A stretch of DNA of 64,000 bases. It comes from Desmodus rotundus. Taxonomy: Eukaryota > Chordata > Mammalia > Chiroptera > Phyllostomidae. The translations under genes were made by a program, and so were the position numbers. Positions 23,346-33,420 of this stretch are shown in pieces. The DNA lies in the NCBI RefSeq assembly GCF_022682495.2, contig NC_071391.1:115241195-115305194 (forward strand), given 5' to 3'. How positions within the stretch are numbered: position 1 is the stretch's first letter; each line of letters opens with the position of its first letter. The notes under the pieces were generated by a model. It worked only from the letters and a program-made list of their open reading frames with translations, ran no database searches and was not told where the DNA came from.

Positions 23346-25128
23346 AACTCCCTTGAAATGAAGCTACCTGGGAAAAGAGGGGAAATCTGTGTAACTGTTT
23401 CTAGAGCATTTGAACCATAAACACCCCGTGGAGGGGGCATGCTCACTTCAGCCTCGCTGCGAGCAGGCATTTACCACCGCCTGGGGCCAGAGCTAAACAT
23501 TAACCCGCTCGAGCCCTGCTTTTTCTTTCCTTTCCAACTCCCAAGGCTCCCGGTGGTTTTGGTCACAGACCCTCTCCATTATTGTTTCATCTTAAACAGC
23601 TTCTGGGCATCATGATGACATGTTTGGAAACACTGTGGCATATTTGTGGTGATTAAACTTTACTAAAACGTCTAGATCCTCTCCCCCTCCACAGGCCTCG
23701 TGGCTCCAGCATTGCCCGGGAGCCCTACTTATGCCTCGTTTGAGGAATCTCAAGAGTGCTCCTGGCTCCATCTCCCCAGCCTCCGAGGGGAGCAAAATTG
23801 CTAGCCAGGCATTTCCAGAGGGTTTCAAGGGGATCAAAGAGAGAAAAGCAAACAGGGAGGAAAAATGTGCTGTTTATTCTTGGAACAAAGTTACATGGGC
23901 AGTTTCCTCCTCTCCAGTAATACTTGTTTTCCTGAAAGGATTACACACGCGTTTGCTTCCTCCCCTACGATTTAACCACCTCAACTCATGACCTGCAACT
24001 TCTATCTCCTGCTCCTTCCAACCAGGCTTTCGGTTTTCTCACAGGCTGGGCAAGAATTAAAGAGATTAAAATCATCTATGAGAGAAAGTGGGTTAGGGCA
24101 GCTCCTGCGAATGCCCGTGTCAGCAATCCGAGTCAGCAGCTCCAATAAACTCAGCCACGTGAATGCGTTCCTGGGTCACAGACGGGAGGCAGGGTCCGTG
24201 AGATTCCAGGCCTCTCTCTGGGGAAGGAAGGAGAAGGCTAAGACTGAGTGAGGTGGGCTGCAAGGAGGGGGTGTCTCTCTTTGGGAGGGCAATTTCATGC
24301 ATATTTTTTTCATAGACATTTCAGCTTTCATTAAATAATTGAACAAATTCATTGAAGGTTATGGGACAGAATAATTTACTGAGATATTTTCTTGTGTCGT
24401 GTTTTCTTTGTTGTAGGTGCCCTTCTCTCCTCTGGCTCAGAAAGTAGTAAGACCCTGGCATACCCTTGTCTTTGCGGGGTTTTTGTTGTTGTAGGGCTGA
24501 AAACAGACTTTCTAGTACAAGACATACTTATTCTTCCTGCTTTTGTTTTAGCTGCCTACACTCCTTGAGGGGAAAGGTGCTGCGCTATGCTGGGGCAGGG
24601 AGGGTGCACAGCCTGACTGAAGGCTGAGTCCTGAAAAGGAAAGAAAGAGCAGGATCACTGGGGGCGTCCATGGGATATGAACACCTGGACCCACAACACC
24701 CACAACCCGGGCAGGTGTGGGGTGAGGTAGAAATGACTAAGCGTTAAGAGCTATGGCCTTGAAAAAACCCTGTGGGGGAAAAGTAAATCCCAAGGCCCAG
24801 GCCTCAGAAGAAACCGCCTCCTGGTTGCACGCAGGCTTGGACAGTGAGCCTGGAGAAGGTGCCAGTGTAGACACTGCCCGGAGGGCCCTTTTTGCATGCT
24901 CTGTATGGCACAACTCACCAGGGGCCTCCCCATGAAGCAGGGAGGAGGCATTCCCAATAGTGACTGAGATTAAATTTTCAGGGGGACAGTGGAGAGCTCA
25001 GGGCAAGTTAAATTCAATTTAGAGAAATAAAAGAAATGTGAGGTTCCTTGCATCCTAATCAGATAGTAGCACGTACAAGGTTCTTGGCACTGGACCAAAC
25101 TTGAAACAGATGAACAAGCACCTATTAC
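23346..25128. other. Low-repeat stretch, no confirmed gene
   Basis: No interspersed repeat could be named over about 1.8 kb. Parts (23400-23700, 23880-24200) have the even, repeat-free look of constrained noncoding DNA. Acceptor-like tracts end at 24416 (TTTCTTTGTTGTAG) and 24552 (TGCTTTTGTTTTAG). The first is followed 30 nt later by GTA|GTAAGA, but these are weak without conservation data. Confidence 0.35.
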
Positions 25129-25133
25129 CTCAC

Positions 25134-25184
25134 GGGACACGGATCCAGGTGAGGGGACACGGATCCAGGTGAGGTGACACGGTG
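25134..25184. repeat. Short direct tandem duplication
   Basis: The block GGGACACGGATCCAGGTGAG occurs twice head to tail, and a third partial GTGACACGG follows. This is a local replication-slippage product. Confidence 0.9.
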
Positions 25185-25199
25185 CAGAGCTCAAAGTGA

Positions 25200-25600
25200 A
25201 TACATGTCACAGATGCTGGGCACCCAGGAGGGAGCACTGTCTCTGGCTGGGGGCAGGGAAGACTTCCCAGAATTGCTCACTTTCGTTCTGAGCCTTAGAA
25301 GATGAGCTGGAATTCTTCAGGGGAGGAGGGGGGTGGAGTTGAGAACATTCTGTACAGAGGTACAGAAGCATGAAATAGCCTGGTATGTTTGGAAGACCAT
25401 GAAGAGGTGGATACTCAAAGAGTAAGACAGGTTGTTACCGGATGGGTGGGAGTGGCAGGCAGGGGCCCACCATGAGGGCTGTGCATCCCATACAAAGGAG
25501 TCTAGACTTTATCCTGTAAGAGAGTGGCTGACCCCTGAAAAATTTTAGCGATGTGAACAGATGTGTTTGTTATGAAGCCAACCCATTTAAGGAAGTTCAC
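25200..25600 (-). mobile_element. L2 LINE fragment
   Basis: The + strand gives complementary L2: GGGAAGACTTCCCAGAATTG, GAGCCTTAGAAGATGAGCTG, TACAGAAGCATGAAATAGCC, TAGACTTTATCCTGTAAGAG and GAAAAATTTTAGCGATGTGA. Old and gene-free. Confidence 0.7.
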
Positions 25601-25688
25601 AGAGCAGAAGCGATCCCAGTGGTGGGAGGGATCTGTGAAATGGGGAGGTGCGCAAGTGAAGACGAGAGAGCTTGGGAAAAGGGAAGAG

Positions 25689-25766
25689 GCCAACAAGGAA
25701 ACACACTGCCGGAGGTCACCAACACGAGGTCAGCAACGAAACACTGCCAGAGGTCACCGACATGAG
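25689..25766. repeat. Two-copy repeat of about 38-40 bp
   Basis: Two imperfect head-to-tail copies of a unit carrying GAAACACACTGCC then GGAGGTCACCAACACGAG (second copy GAAACACTGCC, AGAGGTCACCGACATGAG). The half-site AGGTCA recurs, and AGGTCA motifs are nuclear-receptor-like half sites, though no ideal spacing is evident. Confidence 0.8.
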
Positions 25767-25836
25767 CTCGGGGCAGCCACTGGATTTCGAAATTTGGAGG
25801 CTATCTGCGACTTGAATGAGGGCAGTTTCTGTGGTG

Positions 25837-26886
25837 TGTTGGGAACAGAAACCAGACCGTTACGGAGCAGGCTGGGGCCGTGCATGTGGCCCAACAACTA
25901 ACGCTGGAAGGAGCAGGTCTTTATTTACAGCATTCCAACCTCCGGAGAAGGTTGGAATATATATACACTTTTTATATATATACACCCTTTTTCCCTATAC
26001 ATACACACCTCAGCTCGAGCCCTCCTTTCCCATGAGACCCAGCACTCCCCAGGCTCCCCACCAGGCTACTAGCCACAAACATCCCCCAAGGTTTCCCATT
26101 TTCTTATCTGTGCAGGATCTGTGTTGCCACGAACATCTGTATAATAGTCCAGAACGGCATGGGCCGTATTACTCTGGATCATGAGAAACTCAGGAAAGGC
26201 ACAGGTCTGAATAGTCCAGGTAAAATCCAGGTGCAGCCGGTCGGGATCTTTCAAGGAAGGCCTTCACAGGTCCGGAGTCAGGCAGAGCAGGCACGATCAC
26301 AGCAGCAGCGTCTCTTTTCTCACTAGTCCAGGCTGCATGGCCGCCTTTCTCACTATACACTACGTAGCTTCCTGCTTACTTCTCCCTTCTCACTGCTCTC
26401 TTTCAAACTGCATGGCCAAGAGCCCTTCTCCTTCCCAAGCCGCAGGACCAAGAGAAAGAATGGCTGCTGGGTTTGAGTTTAAATCCCCGTGCCTCCTCTG
26501 TAATCCCGTTTCTGACTGCTTCCACAATGGGCTACCTCTGCCTGTCCTACATATCATCTGCCTTTCTCTGGCTGCCACTGTTTGTCCCAGCAGGCGTGGC
26601 CCCATGACACAGAGCAAACCACCACCAAGCTCTCGAGCAGGCACTGTAACTGGGGAACTGACTCCCGGCTTAACGCGTGTGCTGTGATCTCCAGGGCTGA
26701 ATCACAAACCAGGATACATTCAGAAAGGCCCGGCCCATCTCCCTGGCAGCACAGCTCTGTAAGATAACTATGCAGCTAGCTAAATTGCTATAGACATGCA
26801 AATTAACTCTCAATGGCCGTCCTCAACCTCCCAGGTTTAAGTTTTTCTTTCTGAACCTCCCTCTACCTCCATATCACGACTACAGT
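25837..26886 (-). mobile_element. Probable solo LTR of an endogenous retrovirus
   Basis: Read on the - strand it starts TGTAGTCG and ends CCCAACA. Near its 3' end it carries a TATATATAAAAAG box, then a short hairpin (CCAACCT/AGGTTGG arms, about 25936-25956), then AATAAA (complement at 25920-25925) and an 80 bp U5-like tail. That order (TATA, R-like hairpin, poly(A) signal) is what an LTR shows. No clean target-site duplication was found, and the 5' boundary is approximate. There are no gag, pol or env remains. The short frames inside are not viral genes I recognise. Confidence 0.5.
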
Positions 26887-27265
26887 AGGTTGAGGACTGA
26901 ATGGAGATTAAGAAATTGATGTTAATAAATATACCCATTTGTCTGAGGTTTGGTTATGAAAAGAAATAAAGATGGGAAAATATTTATCAATGGGTATACA
27001 ACGTGGAAGATTTCTTTAATAGTAACTTATTAATGTGCGTTAAAAGATGGGCCAGATTTTGACGTGTTCAAGGTTGAGGGGAGGGAGGCGGTGGGAAGCT
27101 CAAAGACAAGGACGAGGAAGTTGAGCAAGGAAGAAGGTCCAGTAAGCAGGAGCTTGAGGCACAGAGAATACCCCCAGATCTGACGAAACTTCCCATGTGC
27201 CCCGGGGGCAGGGAGGTTTGAGGCCACACATCTGTGTGGCAGCTCTATCACCTGCACATCTCATT

Positions 27266-27925
27266 ACAGTAGTCCCCCCTTATCCTTGGGGGATATATTT
27301 CAAGACCCCCCAGTGGATGTCTGAAACCTCATATAGTACCTAACCCTATATATACACTTTTTTCTATACATACACACCTATGATAAAGTTTAATTTATAA
27401 ATTAGGCACAGTACAAGATTAACGACAACTAATAATAATATAATAAAACAGTTATCACAATATACTGTAATGAAAGCTGTGTGAAGTCTCTCTCTCAAAG
27501 TATCTCACTGCACTGCGCTCACCTTTTCACTTATGGGAAGGCCTCTGGGGTTTCTCTCTCGCATAATTGAATTGTCGCGTCACTACTCTTGCGCTTTGGG
27601 GCTATTACTAAGTAAAATAAGGGTTACTTGTACACAAGCACTGGGATATCGAGACAGTCATTCTGAAAGCTTCGACGGCTACTCAGTGGTTAACGGGCAG
27701 GTGAGCATATACAGCCTGGATTCGCTGGGCAAAGTGGTGATTCACATCCTGGGTGGGAAGTAGTGGGACTGAGAAAAATTTCATCATGCTACTCGGTAAA
27801 GCCCACAGTTTAAAACTTACAAATTGTTTACTTCTGGAATTTTCCATTTAATATTTTGGCCACGGGTTGGCCATGGATAACTGAAACCATGAAGTAAAAT
27901 CACAGATAAGGGAAGACTACTGTAC
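27266..27925 (-). mobile_element. Tigger/pogo-type DNA transposon derivative
   Basis: Bounded by inverted ends (TACAGTAGTCCCCCCTTATC at the left, complement of GATAAGGGAAGACTACTGTA at the right) that end in the TA dinucleotide target. Inside, the - strand keeps the transposase leader and the first codons (GCCCCAAAGCGCAAGAGTAG), but the start codon position reads ATA. The element is about 660 bp, much shorter than an autonomous copy, so it is an internally deleted, inactive relic. Confidence 0.8.
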
Positions 27926-30596
27926 AAGTAAGCCCTATGCTTCTGAAAAGTATAGTAAACCATTAAAAATAAATCAAAAGCATTGTATTATAAATACATT
28001 AATCATACAACCTAATTTAAAAGATTCCTAGTGTGGACCTTTTGGCGAAGCAAATTAATCAGAATTTTATTTATCCCAGTGCCTCCTCTGTAATCCCATT
28101 TCCTGTTGGGACCATAAACTTAGACTCCTTGTTCTCACTGCCCCATCCCCACCCACTCCCGGAAAAAAAAAACAAAGTAGATCCCAATTCCCAGCAACCT
28201 GGTCCAGACACAGGCAGCTGATTGGTTGCTGGTGGCAGGTACCAGTTTAGGAATGGAAATCCCTCCAGTTTGGGCACTGGGGTAATGAACAGATTGCCAT
28301 TCATTCGGTTTGATTAGATCTAACACACCTGTTCTATAAGGACACCGTGTTCCAGAACTTGCTACTGTGAAATTTATCACTTAGAGAACTGATTAAGTGA
28401 ATGCTCGGCGGAGCGTTCAGAAGTTCCACAACCATCTGTTCTAGTTAGTGCCCACCCTTCAAGGAAATGGAGAGTTTGGCATGTATTGTTTTCTGTTCTG
28501 TTTGCCCATTTATCTTTCAGAACAAATCACTCTATGAATTTCTCAAGCTCAGAGCCTTCACAGTTGCAGAAAAGAAGTCTGAGGAGTTTGGGAGGGGTGC
28601 AGGCAGCCTTGTAAGGGAGCCCCGAAAGAGGGCTCAGTTACGCTGTTAGTTGAGCTACCTTAATTCAAAGTTTATACTTTATTTTGAACTCTAGTACTAG
28701 TTTCTCATTCCTTTAAAAATGTGACTTAAGAGTTTGCTACATAGGAAGTATAATTTTTAATAGGTCATGGATGTCTCAATTTTATGAGAATCTTTGGTAT
28801 TTTCAATATAAAAATAGACATTTACCTAATACGCAGCTATTTAGGGTCATATGTGGTGGTAGGGGTCTCACTTGCATTTTCTTAAAGATCAACTATTAGC
28901 AATTTCACTGGGCATGTTTTATAGTTGCACAGCCTCATTTTTTATGCTTGAAACCTCTCGTTTTTACAGTGGCTTCCTGTTGGTTGTAACAGAGTATTTT
29001 GTGTGGATGATTTATTAAAGTGCTGTTCATGCTTATTTAACCTTGTTGGCCAAGATGAAAAAGTAGAGGTGTCAGCCTGGGCATGAAACTCTCCCTATGG
29101 AAAATGAAGGGAAAAAAAGAAGCACAATTTACACTCAGCTATGTTTATACTTGAACTGGGGAATATGTTTTGATTTAAAACCTGTCATTAATTAGAGGTA
29201 ACTTAGTATTGGGCAGCAGCAACAGGCTAGAGAAATATTTTGATTTCTACTCATCAGCCTGAGCAAGATAAAGTGGTTTAGCCACAAGTATTTAAAACTC
29301 TAGTCTTCAGACTAGGGGCCATGAGGAAATAATTCAATGAGAGATAAGCTTCCAAGTCACAATAGGTTGAAGACATGCTTAATGGATGCTTGTTCCTCAT
29401 TATCTCATCCCTTCTGGGCACAGGACATTTTAAGAAGGGTGGGGAAGGTGATTAGAACATTGGGGGGACCAGTTGTGTGCTTATTTTCCCTGGGCTGCTG
29501 CTTCTGTTAAAATTTCATTGCAGCCACTGACTGGTGCTCCTATCATCCCCTCCTCTGCAGGTAGACCGTCGCTCCCTGAGAAGAAAGAGAAGGCCTGGTG
29601 AACATGGGTTTTTTGATTTCCTTGTCTACATCTGGAAACTAGAACTTCAGAAGGTGCATAACCATCAACGTTGATTTATTTGGTGATTAAAGGCATCTAT
29701 GAGACCTTGTAAAAAGCTGCTGAAAGGTTGGACTGTACATGTGAGGCACTACATTCTTCAACCTTTGGTGTCCAGGAGCTGCCAGTGGCTAATACTATCA
29801 AATGACTAGTTTCATTTCAGCAGGCTCTTATGAAACGAATGAATTTAAATGCCACCTAGTTAATGGTATCCATGGACCTTAACAGAAATCCCATTACTTG
29901 GCTGGGGAATGTTAATGGCAAAAGTGAGACAGTGGGTTAAAAAAAGAAGCAAGCAAGCAAGCGAGAGAAAAAGAAATTGTCCTGCTTCCCCACACTAATA
30001 TTTTAAACAAGTACAGATCTTCTTTTCAGGTTTACTTTTGCTAAGAAGAATAAATATGAAATGACTATAAGGTAAAACGTTTTTTAAAAGTCTCAGCCTA
30101 CTGATTTTCCTAAAGTGCCATCATTAATGGTGACACATTGGTGCCTCTGTCCACACATCCATTAGCCTCTCATTGGGCCATGAGGCAATTTCCTTTGTCT
30201 TTCATTACTCGGTTTACATGACCGCCTTGCCCTGATGCTCCTGGAGAGCATTTACTGCTTCTGGAATTCATAAGCCCTGCATGTTGGAAGGCTTCTCGTA
30301 AATAGTGATGCCATAGCAGAAGGGCAAGGATTCTGGTTTCAATCATTTGTCCTTTCTGGGGATGGATCAAGATTTCCTATCCTTGACCATGTGGGGATGA
30401 CCTCACTCACGCAAGGCTGAGATAAGTCCAAGAACTTTTGTCAGCTTGGCATTGTCTTAACATGCTTTGGACAGGGAACGATTTTGATAATATTCTTTTC
30501 CTGATGAGTTTTGGAGATCATTACTAGACTGAGCTCCTTGCTGTTTTGTAAGCTTATCTGTTAGGACCTAGGCTTTGTCTCTGCATTTCCTATAGA
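27926..30596. other. Low-repeat stretch with possible conserved noncoding elements
   Basis: About 2.6 kb with almost no repeat I recognise. AT-rich homeodomain-type cores occur (for example TAATTA at 29189-29194), and 28840-29050 and 30100-30360 look like candidates for constrained noncoding DNA. One exon-like segment at 29561-29653 is listed separately. No other gene evidence. Confidence 0.4.
29561..29653 (+). other. Weak exon candidate, 93 nt
   Basis: A pyrimidine tract (ATCATCCCCTCCTCTGCAG) precedes a 31-codon open frame reading VDRRSLRRKRRPGEHG then FFDFLVYIWKLELQK. The frame ends at AAG|GTGCAT, a poor donor, and closes seven codons later at TGA. An alternative donor (CTG|GTGAAC) would end it after 37 nt. 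The basic run followed by an aromatic, hydrophobic stretch is protein-like, but the donor is weak. I do not recognise it. Confidence 0.2.
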
Positions 30597-30785
30597 CGTG
30601 GTTCTCAAACCTGACTGCTGTTTTAATTACCTGCAGAGGTTTTCTTTATTTTTTATTTTATTAAAAAAATATTTTTTTAAAAGTCCCACTCAGAGATTCT
30701 GATTCAGTGGGTCTGATCTGGAGCCCAACTTGTTATTTCAAAACACTCCCCCAGTGAGATAGCTTCTGAGGGCGTAGGACCCTGG
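30597..30785 (+). mobile_element. hAT MITE, MER5-like
   Basis: GTGGTTCTCAAACCTGACTG, CAGAGATTCTGATTCAGTGG and GAGCCCAACTTGTTATTTCA match the MER5-type non-autonomous hAT element. A poly-A/T expansion (TTTTATTTTATTAAAAAAAT) interrupts it, and the right inverted end is lost. Confidence 0.65.
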
Positions 30786-30974
30786 AATAGTCATTCCAAA
30801 ACCCGTCCTTCAAGGTTGATCTCTATGCAAGGATGCATGCTCTTGACCTGGAAGACCCCCCAGTGGGACTCTCTGGCCACCTGTGTCCCCCTGTATAAGA
30901 GGCAGAGGCTACTGTAGATGGCAGCTCACTTCCTTCCATATTTGGGATTCCTGAAACCAGTGCAGGGGTTCAAC

Positions 30975-31080
30975 AGTATCTTCATCAGGACAAAATGAGG
31001 CGATGCTAAGCAAAGTATTCAGCACGATGCCAGGTATGTACCAAGCAGTCAGTGAATGTTAGTTCTTAATAGTAGTAGTT
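30975..31080 (+). mobile_element. MIR SINE 3' part
   Basis: Sense MIR tail: ATCAGGACAAAATGAGGCGA, GCAAAGTATTCAGCACGATG, CCAGGTATGTACCAAGCAGT, GAATGTTAGT then AATAGTAGTAG. Confidence 0.65.
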
Positions 31081-31204
31081 TTAAATCCAAAGCTTGGGTC
31101 ATGGGTCAGAATGCTTCCAAATGTCCTTTCTCTGGCTCAGAGGGCAAATGCATAGGCTCTGGATTAGGGCCAGTCCACGGAAAGTCTATGCCACCTACTG
31201 GCAC

Positions 31205-31320
31205 CTGTGCCCTATTTGTTTATTCATTCATTTAATACATGTCTATTGGGCACCAATTATGTGTGTAGCCCTAGGCACACAGTCCTTTGATCTCTGCCGT
31301 GTGTGCACGGCTGTGTAGCA
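31205..31320 (-). mobile_element. L2 LINE 3' end
   Basis: Complementary L2 end: TTATTCATTCATTTAATACA, TTGGGCACCAATTATGTG, CCCTAGGCACACAGT. Confidence 0.65.
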
Positions 31321-31444
31321 CAGTGCTACACCAGGAGAGCCCTCTTCTCAACACGACCACTTCCTCTGCCTGCTGGTGCATCTGGGGAGTTAGAGGAGCT
31401 CTGAGGACGGCACTTTGCATCCCGGGGGGTAGCGTGTAAAGTTA

Positions 31445-31575
31445 GTCAGGTGCGTATTTTACAGATAAGGAAACCGAGGCCTTAAAGAGAAGTACTGGTT
31501 CAAATGCAGATAATAATTTAGTGGCCATGTGAGTCTAGAATCTGCTTCCCTGATTAGGCAATGCCCTTTCCAGCT
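31445..31575 (-). mobile_element. MIR SINE 5' half
   Basis: Complementary MIR: GTATTTTACAGATAAGGAAA, CCGAGGCCTTAAAGAGAAGT, then GAGTCTAGAATCTGCTTCCC. Confidence 0.6.
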
Positions 31576-31679
31576 GACAGTTGCCTCTATTAGGGCTACA
31601 ACTTTTCATCCATGAACAGGTGGTCTTTTTCTTTCTGCATTTCAAGGTTAAATGAAGTAGCCCTTGAATAAGTCTAGAA

Positions 31680-31840
31680 CAGTGGTTCTCCACTGGGACT
31701 ATATTAGGTCATCTGGAAAGCATTTCCAAAATATTGATGGTGTAGACCAACCCAGACCAATTAAATAAGCATTTGTGGGGGTGGAGCAGGGGTCTCCTAG
31801 TGGTCGTTAAAGCTCTCCAGGTGTTTCTAATTTAGTCATT
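31680..31840 (+). mobile_element. hAT MITE (MER5/MER58-like)
   Basis: Begins with the hAT terminal CAGTGGTTCTCCACTGGG, then TAGGTCATCTGGAAAGCATT, CCAATTAAATAAGCATTTGT and AGCTCTCCAGGTGTTTCTAA. Exact family uncertain. Confidence 0.65.
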
Positions 31841-31867
31841 CTAATATACAGTCAATGGTGTAAAGAA

Positions 31868-32027
31868 CAGTGCTTCCCAAATGCTAATGAACATTTGAAT
31901 CCTCTGGGGATTTGTGCAAATGCAGATTCTGATTCAGTAAAACAAGTGGAGCTGGAAAGTCCCCATATCTAACAAGCTCCCAATGGATGTTAACATTACA
32001 GACCCAGGACCGCACTTGGAGTGGCAG
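31868..32027 (+). mobile_element. hAT MITE (MER3-like)
   Basis: CAGTGCTTCCCAAATG, CTCTGGGGATTTGTGCAAAT, GCAGATTCTGATTCAGTAAA, CTAACAAGCTCCCAATGGAT and the end CACTTGGAGTGGCAG follow the MER3 layout. It lies 27 bp from the previous MITE in the same orientation. Confidence 0.7.
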
Positions 32028-32084
32028 CTCCAGAGATGCTCTGCGATTCTGGTCATCCACTGCCACTAGGAGCCTCTGGATTCT

Positions 32085-32390
32085 TGGTCACTAGGTCTTA
32101 TCAATTCTATCCCACTGCTCCCTGCTGTTTCTGTCCTCTCTCCACAGGCTCGTTTAACATTCTCTTCCCTGTTTGCCCACCTTCACCCCCCATCCTGGCC
32201 GTGTTCTCTGCTAGACTGCCTGCTCATGGGGCTTTCTCATACAGCTTGCTTCTGCCCATGCTGTTTTCAGTCCGCAGAAAGTTCTTCCAGGCCTTGACTA
32301 TCTCTTAAGAAACCACCGAATCCCTGGACCTCCTCTCTGCCAGCTCCTAGACAATGACGATAGCCTAGGAGCAATATGCCCTTCTGCTTA
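32085..32390 (+). mobile_element. L2 LINE 3' region
   Basis: Sense L2: TGTTTCTGTCCTCTCTCCAC, TGCTTCTGCCCATGCTGTTT, AGAAAGTTCTTCCAGGCCTT and TCTCTTAAGAAACCACCGAA. The terminal tail is missing. Confidence 0.6.
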
Positions 32391-32556
32391 GTTTCTGCCC
32401 ACCTCAGAGTTTATTAGGCTCTCAATAATTATGGAATTAGCAAACAAAACCCCAACTCTGAATAAGCAAGGCCAAACAAAAATCTCAGCTGCTCTTCTTC
32501 CAATCAAAATGAATGCTACTTCGAGATTATGCATCAGGCTTTAAACTCCCCACTGA

Positions 32557-32568
32557 GGGGGGGGGGGG
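32557..32568 (+). repeat. 12-G homopolymer
   Basis: The longest uninterrupted G run in the window, just upstream of the CpG island. Confidence 0.95.
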
Positions 32569-32718
32569 AAGTTGATCAAATTTACGGTAACAAAGTAAGT
32601 ACTTATTTCCTGTCTGGGTCGAGTGGTTTAATTCAGGCTCCAAGCAGGCAGCGGGACAGAAATGAGAGGATGGATGCTGGCAAGAGCTGAGAGGGCTGCT
32701 TTTAAATGTGGGCTCGTC

Positions 32719-32732
32719 CCAGCAGGGGGAAA
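32719..32732 (+). promoter_or_regulatory. CTCF-like motif
   Basis: CCAGCAGGGGGAAA agrees with 12 of 14 positions of the CTCF core CCASYAGRKGGCRS. It points into the CpG island. Motif similarity only. Confidence 0.35.
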
Positions 32733-32879
32733 GACCGGAGCATGGGGACTGGGTGGGCATGGCCCATGGGGAGCCTTCCGGGGCCCCGGAGATGGTCGGA
32801 AGCGCGGGGGGTGGGGGGCAGGCAGGAGGCTGGGAGCGTGAACTAACTCTGCGAGGAGGGAGGCGCCGCACGCTGCAAC

Positions 32880-33272
32880 TGTTCAGGTTTCGCGTCTTCT
32901 GAGCGCCCACATGGGCCGCTGGCTTGGGAAAGGGGGCGGGGGAGAGGGAGGGCAGGTCCGGAGCAGAGGGGGCGGAGGAGTGGGGAGACCGAAGGAAATG
33001 AGACAACCTTTTCCTCTCACTGACTCGGGCTCCTCCAGCGTCTGCGGGGCTCTGCGCGATCGCCCGTGAGCGCCGAGGCGGGGACCCCGCTCTCCGCGCA
33101 GTCCCCGGTGACTCCTCCACTGGGATTTCTTTCCGAGGCGCCAGCTCCGGCCCAAGCCCCGGGTACCGATTTGTCCAGTTCTCACCTCGGTGACCCGCTC
33201 CAGGTCCCCCAGCTCGGCCCTGCGCCCCCAGCGCGTAGCCCCCGGAAGTGCGTGCGGGCGGCCCTGGCGAAG
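32880..33272 (+). other. Candidate noncoding first exon
   Basis: The 3' boundary is supported by AAG|GTAAGT at 33272/33273. The start is only a guess, since no transcription start can be read. The only ATG frame of note (from 32911) closes after 54 codons, before the donor. In the frame that would join a phase-1 exon, TAG occurs at 33236 with no later ATG, so the exon is best read as 5' UTR. Confidence 0.45.
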
Positions 33273-33420
33273 GTAAGTGGTGCCCGAGAGCGCGCCCCGG
33301 GTGCTGGGGCGCCCGGCATCCCCAGCCCACTCTGGCTTCCCAGGAGCGCCCTCTCTGCGACAACACCAAGAGCCCTTCTCACCTGAAGCCGCAGCTTTGT
33401 TCCCGACCCCCTGCCCAGGT
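33186..33420 (-). other. Candidate antisense first exon(s)
   Basis: Two donors on the - strand, CTTCAG|GTGAGA (exon end 33383) and CCGAG|GTGAGA (exon end 33186), would suit first exons of a transcript leaving leftwards. A 365-codon - strand frame crosses both but is low-complexity and lacks a recognisable domain. Start position unknown. Confidence 0.3.

Larger units (their letters stand above)
32740..33420. promoter_or_regulatory. CpG island, probable promoter
   Basis: Dense CpG and GC-box-like sequence (GGGGGCGGGG) in a window that is otherwise CpG-poor. The densest part is about 33020-33320. It contains a consensus + strand splice donor (GCGAAG|GTAAGT, exon end 33272) and two good - strand donors (CTTCAG|GTGAGA, exon end 33383; CCGAG|GTGAGA, exon end 33186). 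No clear TATA box is placed for either direction. The simplest reading is a housekeeping-type promoter with first exons leaving one or both ways. The gene is not identifiable here. Confidence 0.7.

Noticed and set aside
24417..24446. 30 nt segment between TTGTTGTAG and GTA|GTAAGA
   Set aside because: Both sites are imperfect and the GTAG acceptor context is weak; kept only as a note within the low-repeat stretch.
26069..26254. 61-codon - strand frame inside the LTR at 25.8-26.9 kb
   Set aside because: LTRs rarely code; no similarity to a retroviral protein could be recognised, and the frame is short.
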